Assembly: GCA_017306865.1 (NCBI GenBank)
Contig: JAFKHH010000012.1
Location: 682,001 to 746,000, forward strand
Source of the DNA: Filimonas sp.
Lineage (GTDB): Bacteria; Bacteroidota; Bacteroidia; Chitinophagales; Chitinophagaceae
Reading direction: 5' to 3'
DNA length: 64,000 nt
The notes under the pieces were generated by a model. It saw nothing but the letters and a program-made list of their open reading frames with translations, was not told the origin of the DNA and searched no databases. Shown in pieces: positions 1-8,246 of this stretch (position 1 is its first letter; each line of letters begins with the position of its first letter). Made by a program: the position numbers and the translations under genes.

Positions 1-134
1 AACCTGAAAAAGCATACCTGAACTGTAAAGCCGGTGCGGATGTAATTGTAGTAGGAAATGCAATTGAGAAAGATGCATCGCTGATTAAAGAAATGAGTGC
101 AGCGGTTCATTCAGACTCTAAAGTGAGTGCATAG
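1..134 (+). CDS. GGGP/HepGP synthase family protein, 3' end only
   Basis: The reading frame enters from the left edge and stops at TAG 132-134, leaving about 43 C-terminal residues. They contain the string AGADVIVVGNAIEKD, which matches the last phosphate-binding strand of the PcrB / geranylgeranylglyceryl phosphate synthase TIM barrel (family knowledge). These enzymes join glycerol-1-phosphate to a polyprenyl diphosphate; bacterial members occur in many Bacteroidota. A strong hairpin terminator follows directly. The call rests on a short fragment, so the family is likely but the substrate cannot be judged. Confidence 0.75.
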   Translation, partial: PEKAYLNCKAGADVIVVGNAIEKDASLIKEMSAAVHSDSKVSA

Positions 135-169
135 ATTGTCCCATTGATAAATTGTTTTATTGTTGAATC

Positions 170-207
170 AAAAACGCCATGTTAGAGACATGGCGTTTTT
201 GTTTTTT
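170..207 (+). terminator. Intrinsic terminator after the GGGP synthase gene
   Basis: A perfect 12-bp stem (AAAAACGCCATG / CATGGCGTTTTT) with a 7-nt loop is followed by a T-rich tract. It lies 36 bases past the stop codon of the left-edge gene. Confidence 0.85.
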
Positions 208-231
208 GTCTGTAGTACAATGTGTGCGGCC

Positions 232-264
232 AATCCTGACAGGTCTTTAAGACCTGTCAGGATT
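232..264. repeat. Intergenic palindrome, GACCTGTCAGG type
   Basis: Two 16-bp arms (AATCCTGACAGGTCTT and its complement) flank a single central base, a near-complete 33-bp palindrome. It lies between the terminator of the left-edge gene and the next palindrome, and belongs to no gene. Confidence 0.75.
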
Positions 265-317
265 TTGTAATCGGCTCGCTGCTCGACATGTTAGCGAAGC
301 GCATATCGAACAGCAAT

Positions 318-360
318 AAAAAAAGGTGGTCCACTTTTCAAAAGTGGGCCACCCTTTTTT
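318..360. terminator. Palindromic terminator, GTGGTCCACTTT repeat family
   Basis: Arms of about 20 bp (AAAAAGGTGGTCCACTTTT and a near-complement with one mismatch) are flanked by A and T runs. It sits downstream of the M28 peptidase gene, which reads leftward, so it can terminate that transcript. The same GTGG(T/A)CCACTTT word recurs at 22858, 45415 and 50335. Confidence 0.7.
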
Positions 361-396
361 ATAACAATTCAACAATCTATCAATTAAACCATATAC

Positions 397-1695
397 CTAT
401 TTCAAGTCTGCTGTATTCACTCTGCTCGGAGTATCAGTACCCTGTATGATCGTTTTAGAACTGATCGCAATTGCTTTAATAATTTCAGCCATATTCGCCA
501 TGTCCAATGTGCCTATTTCATCACTCAGTTTGTGGTAGTTTGGCTCATTATCCATTTTAGAAGTAGAGATCGTATGCGCTGGTACACCCAGGCGTGCAAG
601 CGTTGCATTGTCTGAGCGGTAGAACAATTGTTCTTTCACATAAGGATCAGGATAGAACTTGAAGTTTGTGCCAGTCAGGTTCTTTTCTAAAATCTTGCCC
701 ATATCTGTTTTTTCGTAACCAGTGATATAAGCAGAGTTTTTACCCCAATTACTTTCCGTGCCGATCATTTCTATGTTGAACATAGCCATTACCTGTGCAG
801 GATCAAATTGTTTAGAGAAATATTGAGAACCAAAGCCACCCAGCTCTTCTGCTGTAAACGCAGCGAATACAATAGTACGCTCGTTGTTATTTAATGCTTT
901 GAAATACTTTGCCAGCATAATCACGGCTGTAGTGCCCGCTGCATCATCATTCGCTCCGTTGTAAATAGAATCTGTGCCTGCTATTTTTTTCGGATCTGTT
1001 TCTATACCCAGGTGATCGTAGTGACCGGAGAAAATAACAAATTCATTTGGTTTGCTTTTGCCAGGCAAGATACCTACTACATTCATCAGTTTTGTTTCAG
1101 CCACTTCCTGCGCTACCTCCAGCCTGTACGTGGTTGGCTTTGCAGCAGTCAGCACAAACAGCAAATTAGGGTGAGTCGCAAACTGGTATCTTGCACTCAG
1201 CCTTTTTAAACGGGAAAACACTTTAGTAAAAGAAGTATCTACCCAAACAATTGTATTTTTCTCTGCATCCAATACATTGGAAATAACTGCAAAAAAGTTA
1301 TCGCCGGCCTTCACATTTACAGTAGCATAATCAGACTTCTCTGTAACCTGTAATATATGCTGAGGCGATACGGCAACGAAATTGTCGTTACTCAGTTTGT
1401 TATTGTCTAATACAACGTTGCTGCTGGATACCTGTGTCTTTACCATAGTAAAATGCTGCAGGTAATTATCAGCGCCTTTTGTTGTTTGTAAGCCTGCTTT
1501 TTTAAATTCTGAAGCGATAAAAGCGGCAGCTTTTTCATTGCCCGGTGTACCGGACAACCTACCCTGCATATCGTCAGCAGATAATACTTTTTCTATGCGC
1601 TCTACCTCGGCTTTATTGATAATCTTATCAATGGACTGTGCGAAAGAGAAAACAGAGACAGTAATAAAAGCGAGAATAATAACGAGTTGTTTCAT
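397..1695 (-). CDS. Secreted M28 family zinc metallopeptidase
   Basis: A 432-aa exported protein with an N-terminal signal peptide (hydrophobic run then FAQ at about residue 20). The M28 core is clear: GHYDHLG near residue 225 gives the first zinc histidine, GANDDAAGT near 249 the bridging aspartate, AEELGGFGS near 283 the catalytic glutamate pair, FNIEMIG the next acidic ligand (Glu where Asp is common) and NYHKLSDE the last histidine. The family holds aminopeptidases that trim peptides outside the cytoplasm; the substrate is not predictable. It is monocistronic, followed by a palindromic terminator and preceded by a repeat-rich gap. Confidence 0.9.
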   Translation of the reverse strand: MKQLVIILAFITVSVFSFAQSIDKIINKAEVERIEKVLSADDMQGRLSGTPGNEKAAAFIASEFKKAGLQTTKGADNYLQHFTMVKTQVSSSNVVLDNNKLSNDNFVAVSPQHILQVTEKSDYATVNVKAGDNFFAVISNVLDAEKNTIVWVDTSFTKVFSRLKRLSARYQFATHPNLLFVLTAAKPTTYRLEVAQEVAETKLMNVVGILPGKSKPNEFVIFSGHYDHLGIETDPKKIAGTDSIYNGANDDAAGTTAVIMLAKYFKALNNNERTIVFAAFTAEELGGFGSQYFSKQFDPAQVMAMFNIEMIGTESNWGKNSAYITGYEKTDMGKILEKNLTGTNFKFYPDPYVKEQLFYRSDNATLARLGVPAHTISTSKMDNEPNYHKLSDEIGTLDMANMAEIIKAIAISSKTIIQGTDTPSRVNTADLK

Positions 1696-1849
1696 ATAAC
1701 AATTTGAGATTTGAAATGGGTGTTTAATTGTTAAATGGATGCATGGTTAAATTGTTGAAATTATACCATACATCCATTCATATTTATCAGTACCTAGTAC
1801 CTCGTACTTTGTACTTCACATTTACATCGTACATCTAACATCGCGCATA
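1696..1849. repeat. Repeat-rich gap: TTGTTAAATGG words and the GTAC-word repeat
   Basis: The first part carries words of the type TTGTTAAATGGAT / TGGTTAAATTGTT. Positions 1790-1848 carry the GTAC family, with TACCTCGTACTTTGTAC followed by CGTACATCTAACATCG. The same phrases recur at 16433, 38616 and 50423. Confidence 0.6.
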
Positions 1850-2581
1850 CTACAGGCTCATCATCTCTTTAAACTTCACTGTCTGCCTGCGGCTTACCTC
1901 TATTTTTTCTCCGCCCTTCAGTTCCAGCAACAGGCCACCATTGAAGTACGGCTCTATTTTTTCTATCCAGCGCAGATTAATAATGTGCTTACGATTTGCA
2001 CGGAAGAAAATGCGATCATCCAGTCTTTCTTCCAAAGCATTCAGTGATTTAAGAATAAGGGGTTTGTTCGTGCCGAAGAAAACTTTAGCATAGTTACCCA
2101 CGCTTTCAAACAAGCGTATTTCATTCAGCTTTACAAACCAGCAGCGTTCGCCGTCTTTTACAAAGACCTGATCCGTATCTGTCAGCGGTCCGCGATTTAC
2201 AAAGTTGCTGTCTTCCTCTTCCTTGCTTATTTCAAACTGTACTTTGTGAATAGCGTCAGCAAGACGCTTTGGTTCTACCGGTTTTAGCAGGTAATCCAGC
2301 GCGTTTACTTCAAATGCTTTCAAGGCATATTCATCATACGCAGTGGTAAACACCACGCGTGGCGCTTTCTCCAGTTCAGCTAATAAGTCAAAGCCTGTTT
2401 TGCCCGGCATTTGAATATCCAGGAAAATCAGGTCGGGATTTTGTGTTTCTATCTTTTCTATTCCCTCGTCTACGTTTGATGCCTCGTCAATGATCTCAAT
2501 GTCCGAATGTTCTTGCAGGAGTTTTTTCAGTTCATTTCTGGCCAGACGCTCATCGTCAACAATTATTGCTTTAATAGGCAT
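1850..2581 (-). CDS. LytTR-family response regulator
   Basis: A 243-aa regulator. The N-terminal receiver domain has the acidic pair DDE at residues 9-11, phosphoacceptor Asp55 in DLIFLDIQMPG, and a conserved Lys in YLLKPV. A C-terminal LytTR DNA-binding domain follows, seen in FFRANRKHIINLRWI and the terminal SRRQTVKFKEMM. It is the natural partner of the LytS-type kinase encoded just upstream on the same strand; the 148-base gap between them holds inverted repeats rather than an obvious terminator. Target genes cannot be read from the sequence. Confidence 0.92.
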   Translation of the reverse strand: MPIKAIIVDDERLARNELKKLLQEHSDIEIIDEASNVDEGIEKIETQNPDLIFLDIQMPGKTGFDLLAELEKAPRVVFTTAYDEYALKAFEVNALDYLLKPVEPKRLADAIHKVQFEISKEEEDSNFVNRGPLTDTDQVFVKDGERCWFVKLNEIRLFESVGNYAKVFFGTNKPLILKSLNALEERLDDRIFFRANRKHIINLRWIEKIEPYFNGGLLLELKGGEKIEVSRRQTVKFKEMMSL

Positions 2582-2610
2582 ATCAGTACAGTTTAATGTG
2601 CGTTAAATTT

Positions 2611-2688
2611 AATTGATAAATTGTTATATGGTTAAATTGTTTGGATCATTCCGGGTTATAACAATATAACCATGTAACAATTAAGCAA
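2611..2688. repeat. Imperfect inverted repeat, TTGTTATATGGTTAAATTGTT family
   Basis: ATTGTTATATGGTTAAATTGTT pairs imperfectly with ACAATATAACCATGTAACAA across a loop of about 20 bases. It lies between the histidine kinase and its response regulator and could attenuate the downstream gene. Confidence 0.6.
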
Positions 2689-2729
2689 TTTTAAGCACCA
2701 CATTTTCAAATTAGCTAATTTTCATTTTT

Positions 2730-3779
2730 TTACATCCCGTTCACCGGCATGATCACTTTTGCCTCTACCATTTTCTCATTCAGGTCCTTTATTTCAAAAG
2801 ATGCTTTAGAGCCAAACAGCAGCTTCAGCCTGTTATTAGTGCTCGTCAGTCCAAAGCCATCACTATTCGTAGTGCTACCATTCAGTTTCCCGGTATTTTG
2901 TACAATAAGCTCGTGATGGTCATCTTTAAAATCGGAAATGATCTTTACCAGCCCGCCGTCTATCTGTTTGCTGATACCATGCTTAATGGCATTTTCAACC
3001 AGTGTTTGCAGCATCATCGGTGGTACAGGCTGATCCAGTGTATCGTCGTCAATATCGTATTCTACCTGCAGCCTGTCTTCAAAACGGATATGTTCCAAGG
3101 CCAGGTAGTCCTTTACTATATTCAGTTCCTTTTCCAGCGGTGTTGTTTCCTGTTTCTCTGCCTGCATACTGCTGCGCAGTATATTGCTCAGTTCTGTAAT
3201 GGCAGTGCGTGCACGGCCAGGGTTTTCATCTACCAGCGCGCGGATACTGTTCAGGGCATTGAAAATAAAGTGCGGATTAATGTGGGCCTTAATGGTTTTG
3301 AGCTGCAGCTCCTTTACCAGGCTTTCCAGCCGCATCTTATCCAGTTTGTCCGCACGGCTTTTGATCACATAGTGGTACGTGAAATAAATAAGGTTCCAGA
3401 TCAGCAGGAACATAAACGTGCCGGAAGCGGCGCGTACAGTCTTGTTGAACATGGTATAGTTCTTCATCGACCCTGTTTCATAACCCATTATATCTGCCAG
3501 GCTTACGCTCAGGAAGGCATAAATGAAAGCAAACAGGAGAGAGGTGGAAAACAGGTATATAATTTGCTTGGAAAGCGGTAGCTGTATCAAACCCAATGCC
3601 CTGATAAACAGGCGCATAAAATGGGTAACGATCAGTCCGGTAAGAGCGTCCATGAAGAGGCCGCTAAAAAAATTGGGTTGCGGCTTCGTACGGATCGTGT
3701 AATAGAAAAAAATATACAAAATGCAATATGCGCTCCAGCCGATCAACTGGCACAACCAATATGAGGATAGTTTCTTCAT
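2730..3779 (-). CDS. LytS/YehU-type membrane sensor histidine kinase
   Basis: A 349-aa protein with about four hydrophobic membrane helices in the first 145 residues. The His_kinase motif HINPHFIFNALNSI follows, with His166 and His170 (His170 in PHF is the usual phosphoacceptor), then a HATPase region with ENAIKHGI (N box) and NTGKLNGSTTNSDGFGLTSTNNRL (G boxes). This layout is typical of LytS/YehU kinases that pair with LytTR regulators, and such a regulator is encoded immediately downstream. The signal is unknown because no extracytoplasmic sensor domain is visible. Confidence 0.92.
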   Translation of the reverse strand: MKKLSSYWLCQLIGWSAYCILYIFFYYTIRTKPQPNFFSGLFMDALTGLIVTHFMRLFIRALGLIQLPLSKQIIYLFSTSLLFAFIYAFLSVSLADIMGYETGSMKNYTMFNKTVRAASGTFMFLLIWNLIYFTYHYVIKSRADKLDKMRLESLVKELQLKTIKAHINPHFIFNALNSIRALVDENPGRARTAITELSNILRSSMQAEKQETTPLEKELNIVKDYLALEHIRFEDRLQVEYDIDDDTLDQPVPPMMLQTLVENAIKHGISKQIDGGLVKIISDFKDDHHELIVQNTGKLNGSTTNSDGFGLTSTNNRLKLLFGSKASFEIKDLNEKMVEAKVIMPVNGM

Positions 3780-3981
3780 GTCGGATCCAAATTTATGCTA
3801 ACGCCCGTTTACTACCGGGGATTTTATGATTAGAGGTTATTTCACATGCTATTTGGCAATATACGGGTTACGGGCATACCACGTAGCTGGTAACCTGTCT
3901 GTGGCCGTTTAGTTCAGGTGGAAATTTAAATAGTCTCTAAGACTATGAAAAATAAACTTTTAGGGAACGCTGATGGGTTCA

Positions 3982-4012
3982 TTGCATTTACCGGCGAAAT
4001 CAAGTAATTTTA
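3982..4012 (+). promoter_or_regulatory. Candidate Bacteroidota promoter of dxs
   Basis: TTG at 3982-3984 and TAATTTTA at 4005-4012 are separated by 20 bases, matching the Bacteroidota -33/-7 arrangement (TTG, then TAnnTTTG) with one mismatch. Transcription would begin near 4019, about 11 bases before the ATG at 4030. That argues against the in-frame upstream start at 3973. Confidence 0.5.
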
Positions 4013-4029
4013 CACCTAAATATAACTCG

Positions 4030-5964
4030 ATGGAGATTATTCCGGGGCCATTGTTGAAAGGAATTGACAGCCCGGCTGACCTAAAGAAGCTGAGCAGAGA
4101 GCAATTACACCAGGTTTGCGACGAATTAAGACAATATATCATAGACGTAGTGAGTGTGTACGGCGGGCATTTTGCGGCCAGCCTTGGTGTGGTAGAATTA
4201 AGTGTTGCGCTTCATTATGCTTACAATACACCTTACGATCAGTTAGTATGGGACGTAGGCCACCAGGCTTATGGACATAAGATCCTTACAGGACGCAGAG
4301 ACAGTTTCATTACCAACCGTAAATATAAAGGGCTGAGTGGCTTTCCTAAAAGAAGTGAAAGCGAGTACGACACCTTTGGTGTAGGGCACTCTTCTACTTC
4401 CATATCCGCAGCACTGGGTATGGCAATGGCGGCAAAATACAAAGGAGAAGACCGCAAGTCTGTTGCCATCATTGGTGATGGTTCCATGACCGCAGGTATG
4501 GCGTTCGAAGCGCTGAACCATGCAGGTGTGGCTGACTCCGACATGCTCGTTATCCTGAACGATAACTGCATGAGCATAGACCCGAATGTAGGCGCATTAA
4601 AAGAATACCTGACAGATATTTCCACATCACCTACCTACAATAAGATACGTGATGATGTATGGAATATGCTGGGTAAGTTACCAGTAGGCAAAAAGTTTAG
4701 CCGTGATATGGCGAGCAAGCTGGAAGCAAGTGTAAAGGGTATGGTGAGCAAAAGCAGCAACCTTTTCGAAGCACTGAAATTCAGGTATTTTGGACCTATC
4801 GATGGTCATAACATTACCAAGCTGGTAGATACACTGAAAGACCTGCGTAATATACCTGGCCCTAAATTGTTGCACATTGTAACGGTAAAAGGTAAAGGGT
4901 ATGCACTGGCAGAAAAAGATCAAACCAAATGGCATGCACCAGGGCTGTTTGATAAAGTAACAGGAGAGATCTACAAAAAGAAATTTGACCTGCCACAGCC
5001 TCCAAAATACCAGGATGTCTTTGGGCATACTATTATAGAGCTGGCAGAGAAAAATGATAAAATAATGGGGGTTACCCCTGCTATGCCTAGCGGTTCATCA
5101 TTGAAATTTATGATGGATAAAATGCCACACCGTGCGTTTGACGTTGGCATTTGCGAACAGCATGCAGCTACACTTAGCGCCGGCTTGGCTACACAAGGTA
5201 TGCGCGTATTCTGTAATATTTATTCATCCTTTACACAGCGTGCATACGACCAGGTAGTGCATGATATAGCCATTCAAAAATTACCTGTAGTGTTGTGTCT
5301 TGACCGTGCAGGCCTTGTAGGTGAAGATGGGCCTACACACCACGGTGCGTATGATATTCCGTTTTTCCGTTGCATACCGAATATGATTATCAGTGCGCCA
5401 ATGAATGAGCAGGAATTGCGTAACCTTATGTACACAGCGCAACTGGACTCTACAGGCTATCCTTTTGTGATCCGCTATCCGCGTGGTGAAGGTGTAATGC
5501 CTGAATGGCGTACGGCTTTTGAAGAGATTACGATAGGTAAAGGACGCAAACTGAAAGATGGCGAAGATGTAGCTATTCTTACGTTTGGCCACCCGGGCAA
5601 CTTTGCAACTGCGGCTATCCGTGACCTGAAGACTGCGGGCATTAATCCGGCACACTACGACCTGCGTTTCGTAAAACCGCTGGATGAAGAAATGTTGCAT
5701 GAAGTGTTTAGCAAATACAACAAAGTAGTGACTGTAGAAGACGGAACGACCATAGGTGGTGCAGGTAGTGCAGTGCTGGAGTTTATGGCAGCACATAACT
5801 ACCAGGCTACCGTAAAAATGCTGGGCATACCTGACAGGATAGTAGAGCATGGCACATTAAAAGAGCTGCACCGTGAATGTGGATATGATGCAATTGCTAT
5901 TGCAGAAGCCGTGAAGTCATTGGTTTCGGACAAAGTAAAAGTTGACTTTTCTATTGCAGGATAA
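4030..5964 (+). CDS. dxs: 1-deoxy-D-xylulose-5-phosphate synthase
   Basis: Condenses pyruvate and glyceraldehyde 3-phosphate to DXP with thiamine diphosphate, the first step of the MEP isoprenoid pathway. The thiamine-binding motif GDGSMTAGMAFEALNHAG...NDNCMSI and the hallmark DRAGLVGEDGPTHHGAYD are both present, followed by a transketolase C-terminal domain. From ATG 4030 the product is 644 aa, normal for the family. The frame stays open to an ATG at 3973, but those 19 residues are atypical and overlap the likely promoter. It is monocistronic and ends at a double hairpin. Confidence 0.96.
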   Translation: MEIIPGPLLKGIDSPADLKKLSREQLHQVCDELRQYIIDVVSVYGGHFAASLGVVELSVALHYAYNTPYDQLVWDVGHQAYGHKILTGRRDSFITNRKYKGLSGFPKRSESEYDTFGVGHSSTSISAALGMAMAAKYKGEDRKSVAIIGDGSMTAGMAFEALNHAGVADSDMLVILNDNCMSIDPNVGALKEYLTDISTSPTYNKIRDDVWNMLGKLPVGKKFSRDMASKLEASVKGMVSKSSNLFEALKFRYFGPIDGHNITKLVDTLKDLRNIPGPKLLHIVTVKGKGYALAEKDQTKWHAPGLFDKVTGEIYKKKFDLPQPPKYQDVFGHTIIELAEKNDKIMGVTPAMPSGSSLKFMMDKMPHRAFDVGICEQHAATLSAGLATQGMRVFCNIYSSFTQRAYDQVVHDIAIQKLPVVLCLDRAGLVGEDGPTHHGAYDIPFFRCIPNMIISAPMNEQELRNLMYTAQLDSTGYPFVIRYPRGEGVMPEWRTAFEEITIGKGRKLKDGEDVAILTFGHPGNFATAAIRDLKTAGINPAHYDLRFVKPLDEEMLHEVFSKYNKVVTVEDGTTIGGAGSAVLEFMAAHNYQATVKMLGIPDRIVEHGTLKELHRECGYDAIAIAEAVKSLVSDKVKVDFSIAG

Positions 5965-5979
5965 TGATTGTATATAAAA

Positions 5980-6010
5980 GACCTATAAGGTTTTCAAAAC
6001 CTTATAGGTC
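5980..6010. repeat. Intergenic palindrome, GACCTATAAGG type
   Basis: GACCTATAAGGTTTT and its complement flank one base, a 31-bp palindrome just after dxs. A near copy lies at 34983-35017. Confidence 0.75.
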
Positions 6011-6014
6011 TGAT

Positions 6015-6047
6015 AAAAAAATCCCGGGCAAGCCCGGGATTTTTTAT
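6015..6047. terminator. Terminator between dxs and the convergent lipoprotein gene
   Basis: AAAAAATCCCGGGC / GCCCGGGATTTTTT is a GC-rich stem flanked by A and T runs. It can stop transcripts from both sides and lies between two converging genes. Confidence 0.85.
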
Positions 6048-6105
6048 TTCTATATGTTTTTATATGAAGATGTCAGATAAAAAGTGACTTATTCACGATT
6101 CCCGT

Positions 6106-6978
6106 CTACGGCGTTACTCTTGCCTTAAACTTACCGTTAGAGATCGTCATGTATTTCGGTGATTGGGCTGTAATAGCCGTCTTACCACTGAAAGTGCCCT
6201 GCATAATATGAGTACTTGCGTCATATGATGCGATCGTTAAAGTCATTTGATAAGGATTGCCATTGTCAGGACCTGAGTGGTAAACATTAGTAAAGTTGTT
6301 GGTCGCATCTATTCTGCCATAATCAAATGCTGCACTGTTAAGTGTATTGTAAGTGCCTGGTGTAATTTGCCCGGAAGGTAAAACAAACACTATTGACATT
6401 AAGGAATCCGGGTGGTTTTGTAAAGAACCTTGTAACTGGAAGTTGCCATCTGTACGGATATAGGCAGTATCAATAGGCCCGTTACGTGAGATCAGTGTAT
6501 CAGAGAATGACCACGCATTAGGATCATTATTGGGATCTGTAACTACAGCGGTACCATCTAATGCTGTTATGGCGAATGAACAGGTAGAAGTATCATTAAG
6601 TACTACAGTAAAGTCTGAAGTGATGGGCAATATAGGTGTGCCGGCTCCTTTCAGTTTAATGGATTGCATACCTGTGGCGGAGAAATAACCTGAGTCAGCA
6701 AATGAATAACCATTCTGCAAATCCGTCTTCACCTTGTAGCTACCGGTTTTCGTAATGTTCACCAGTATCTCTACATAGTTCGTGTCCCCCAGTGCCTTAG
6801 TTGTATAGTACGTACCCATAATGTTTGGAGGAAGACAGTTGCCCTGCGCATCCTTCTGAATAGCGCCTGCTGCCGGTGTACCATTACTGCCTGTTTCAAA
6901 ACTTTTTTCTTTGGCACAGGAAAGCAGGTAAATTGTTGTAACTAAAGCGAAAAGACTAAATAAGATGGCTTTTTTCAT
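6106..6978 (-). CDS. Putative lipoprotein of unknown function
   Basis: A 290-aa protein with a lipoprotein signal (LLSC, Cys21). The mature part is Ser/Thr/Gly-rich with alternating hydrophobic strands, which suggests beta-sandwich repeats. No catalytic motif is recognisable. Similar exported lipoproteins are common and poorly characterised in Chitinophagaceae. It converges on dxs and shares its terminator region. I do not recognise the family. Confidence 0.7.
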   Translation of the reverse strand: MKKAILFSLFALVTTIYLLSCAKEKSFETGSNGTPAAGAIQKDAQGNCLPPNIMGTYYTTKALGDTNYVEILVNITKTGSYKVKTDLQNGYSFADSGYFSATGMQSIKLKGAGTPILPITSDFTVVLNDTSTCSFAITALDGTAVVTDPNNDPNAWSFSDTLISRNGPIDTAYIRTDGNFQLQGSLQNHPDSLMSIVFVLPSGQITPGTYNTLNSAAFDYGRIDATNNFTNVYHSGPDNGNPYQMTLTIASYDASTHIMQGTFSGKTAITAQSPKYMTISNGKFKARVTP

Positions 6979-7036
6979 TGCTGGAAACTTTTAAAATAGC
7001 GCTTTTTCGATAAGTGAACTATACGATAGATTTTTA

Positions 7037-8035
7037 TTATATCAATAACGCTGCCTTCTGTGATAAATTGTTTGACGAAGAAAGCTCACTGATATTTTTT
7101 AAGGTCGTTAATGCGATCTGAGTAAGCGCCTCCCCGGTAAAAAATGCCTGGTGTGCTGTTACCAAAACATTCGGGAAGCTCATCAAACGCTGGATCGTAT
7201 CGTCCTGGATAATATCGGCTGACAGATCACGGAAGAATAACTTTTCTTCCTGCTCATATACATCAATGCCAAGGTAGCCAATCTTTCCCGATTTCAAACC
7301 TTCAATCACCGCATTAGTATCAATAAGTGCGCCACGACTTGTATTTATAAGCATTACGCCTTTTTTCATTAGCTGAATGCTACCCTCATTAATGATGTGT
7401 TGCGTCTGGTCATTCAGCGGGCAGTGCAGCGAAATGATGTCAGACTGCTCAAACAGTTCGATCAATGGAACATATTCAACGCCCATCCGTTCCAGGTCCT
7501 TATTGGCGATGATGTCGAAAGCAAGCATTTTGCAACCAAAGCCGGTTAAGATCTTGCAGAACGATTGCCCGATATTGCCTGTGCCGATCACACCGATCGT
7601 TTTGCCGTGCAGGTCAAAACCTAACAGGCCATTTAGAGAAAAGTTCTGCTCTCGTACCCGGTTATATGCTTTATGTGTCTTACGGTTCAAGGTAAGGATC
7701 ATTGCCATTGCATGTTCTGCAACCGCCTCCGGCGAATACGCCGGTACACGGCATACACGTATGTTGTGTGCTTTTGCTGCAGCCAGGTCTACGTTGTTAA
7801 AGCCTGCACAGCGAAGCGCGATGATCTTTACACCACTGGCAGCTAAAGCTTCTATTACGGAAGCATTCACTTTATCATTTACAAACACACATACTGCAAT
7901 GGCATTTTCGACCAGTGAAACAGTCTGCTTGTTTAATTGCGTTTCGAAATACTCCAGTTCAAAACCAAACGCATCATTGTATTGGTTGAAGAAATCTTTA
8001 TCGTATGGTTGGGTAGAGAAAAAGGCAATTTTCAT
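7037..8035 (-). CDS. ldhA: D-2-hydroxyacid (D-lactate) dehydrogenase
   Basis: An NAD-dependent dehydrogenase of 332 aa, interconverting pyruvate and D-lactate if the LdhA call holds. Visible are the nucleotide-binding GVIGTGNIGQ, the substrate Arg in LRCAGFNNVD, INTSRGALID, and the catalytic His in AHQAFFTGEAL; the last phrase is typical of LdhA-type enzymes. The start is placed at ATG 8035 (MKIAFFSTQ), where family members begin. An in-frame ATG at 8059 would add eight unconserved residues. The fumC terminator lies upstream, so it has its own transcript. Confidence 0.9.
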   Translation of the reverse strand: MKIAFFSTQPYDKDFFNQYNDAFGFELEYFETQLNKQTVSLVENAIAVCVFVNDKVNASVIEALAASGVKIIALRCAGFNNVDLAAAKAHNIRVCRVPAYSPEAVAEHAMAMILTLNRKTHKAYNRVREQNFSLNGLLGFDLHGKTIGVIGTGNIGQSFCKILTGFGCKMLAFDIIANKDLERMGVEYVPLIELFEQSDIISLHCPLNDQTQHIINEGSIQLMKKGVMLINTSRGALIDTNAVIEGLKSGKIGYLGIDVYEQEEKLFFRDLSADIIQDDTIQRLMSFPNVLVTAHQAFFTGEALTQIALTTLKNISELSSSNNLSQKAALLI

Positions 8036-8065
8036 GGTTCCAAGTTTTAGGTAATGCAATTACGT

Positions 8066-8102
8066 AAAAAAGCCGTTCCCTTTCAAAGGAACGGCTTTTT
8101 AT
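8066..8102 (-). terminator. Intrinsic terminator after fumC
   Basis: AAAAAGCCGTTCC and GGAACGGCTTTTT form a stem around a short loop. Read on the minus strand it follows fumC and precedes ldhA. Confidence 0.8.
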
Positions 8103-8122
8103 TTATGTAATCTGTTATGTAC

Positions 8123-8246
8123 GATATGGAACAAGTACGAAATACTAAGTACTAAGTGAGGAAATGTTGCTGCCAAATAAATAGGAAAACGCTTAATAGC
8201 TTCACCATTCACCATTCACCATTGACAATTCACCACTAACCACTCA
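8123..8246. repeat. Gap with GTAC-type words and a CACCATT tandem
   Basis: Positions 8123-8160 read as a reversed GTAC-family phrase (ACAAGTACGAAATACTAAGT). Positions 8200-8240 hold degenerate tandem copies of TTCACCATTCACCATTGAC. Related words occur near 16320 and 38250. Confidence 0.5.

Noticed and set aside
2898-3581. Long frame of 227 codons antisense to the LytS kinase gene
   Set aside because: It mirrors the codon structure of a clear kinase gene, has Cys/Gln-rich nonsense composition and no family resemblance.
8200-8246. CRISPR-like array of CACCATT units
   Set aside because: Units are short degenerate tandems with no unique spacers and no cas genes.
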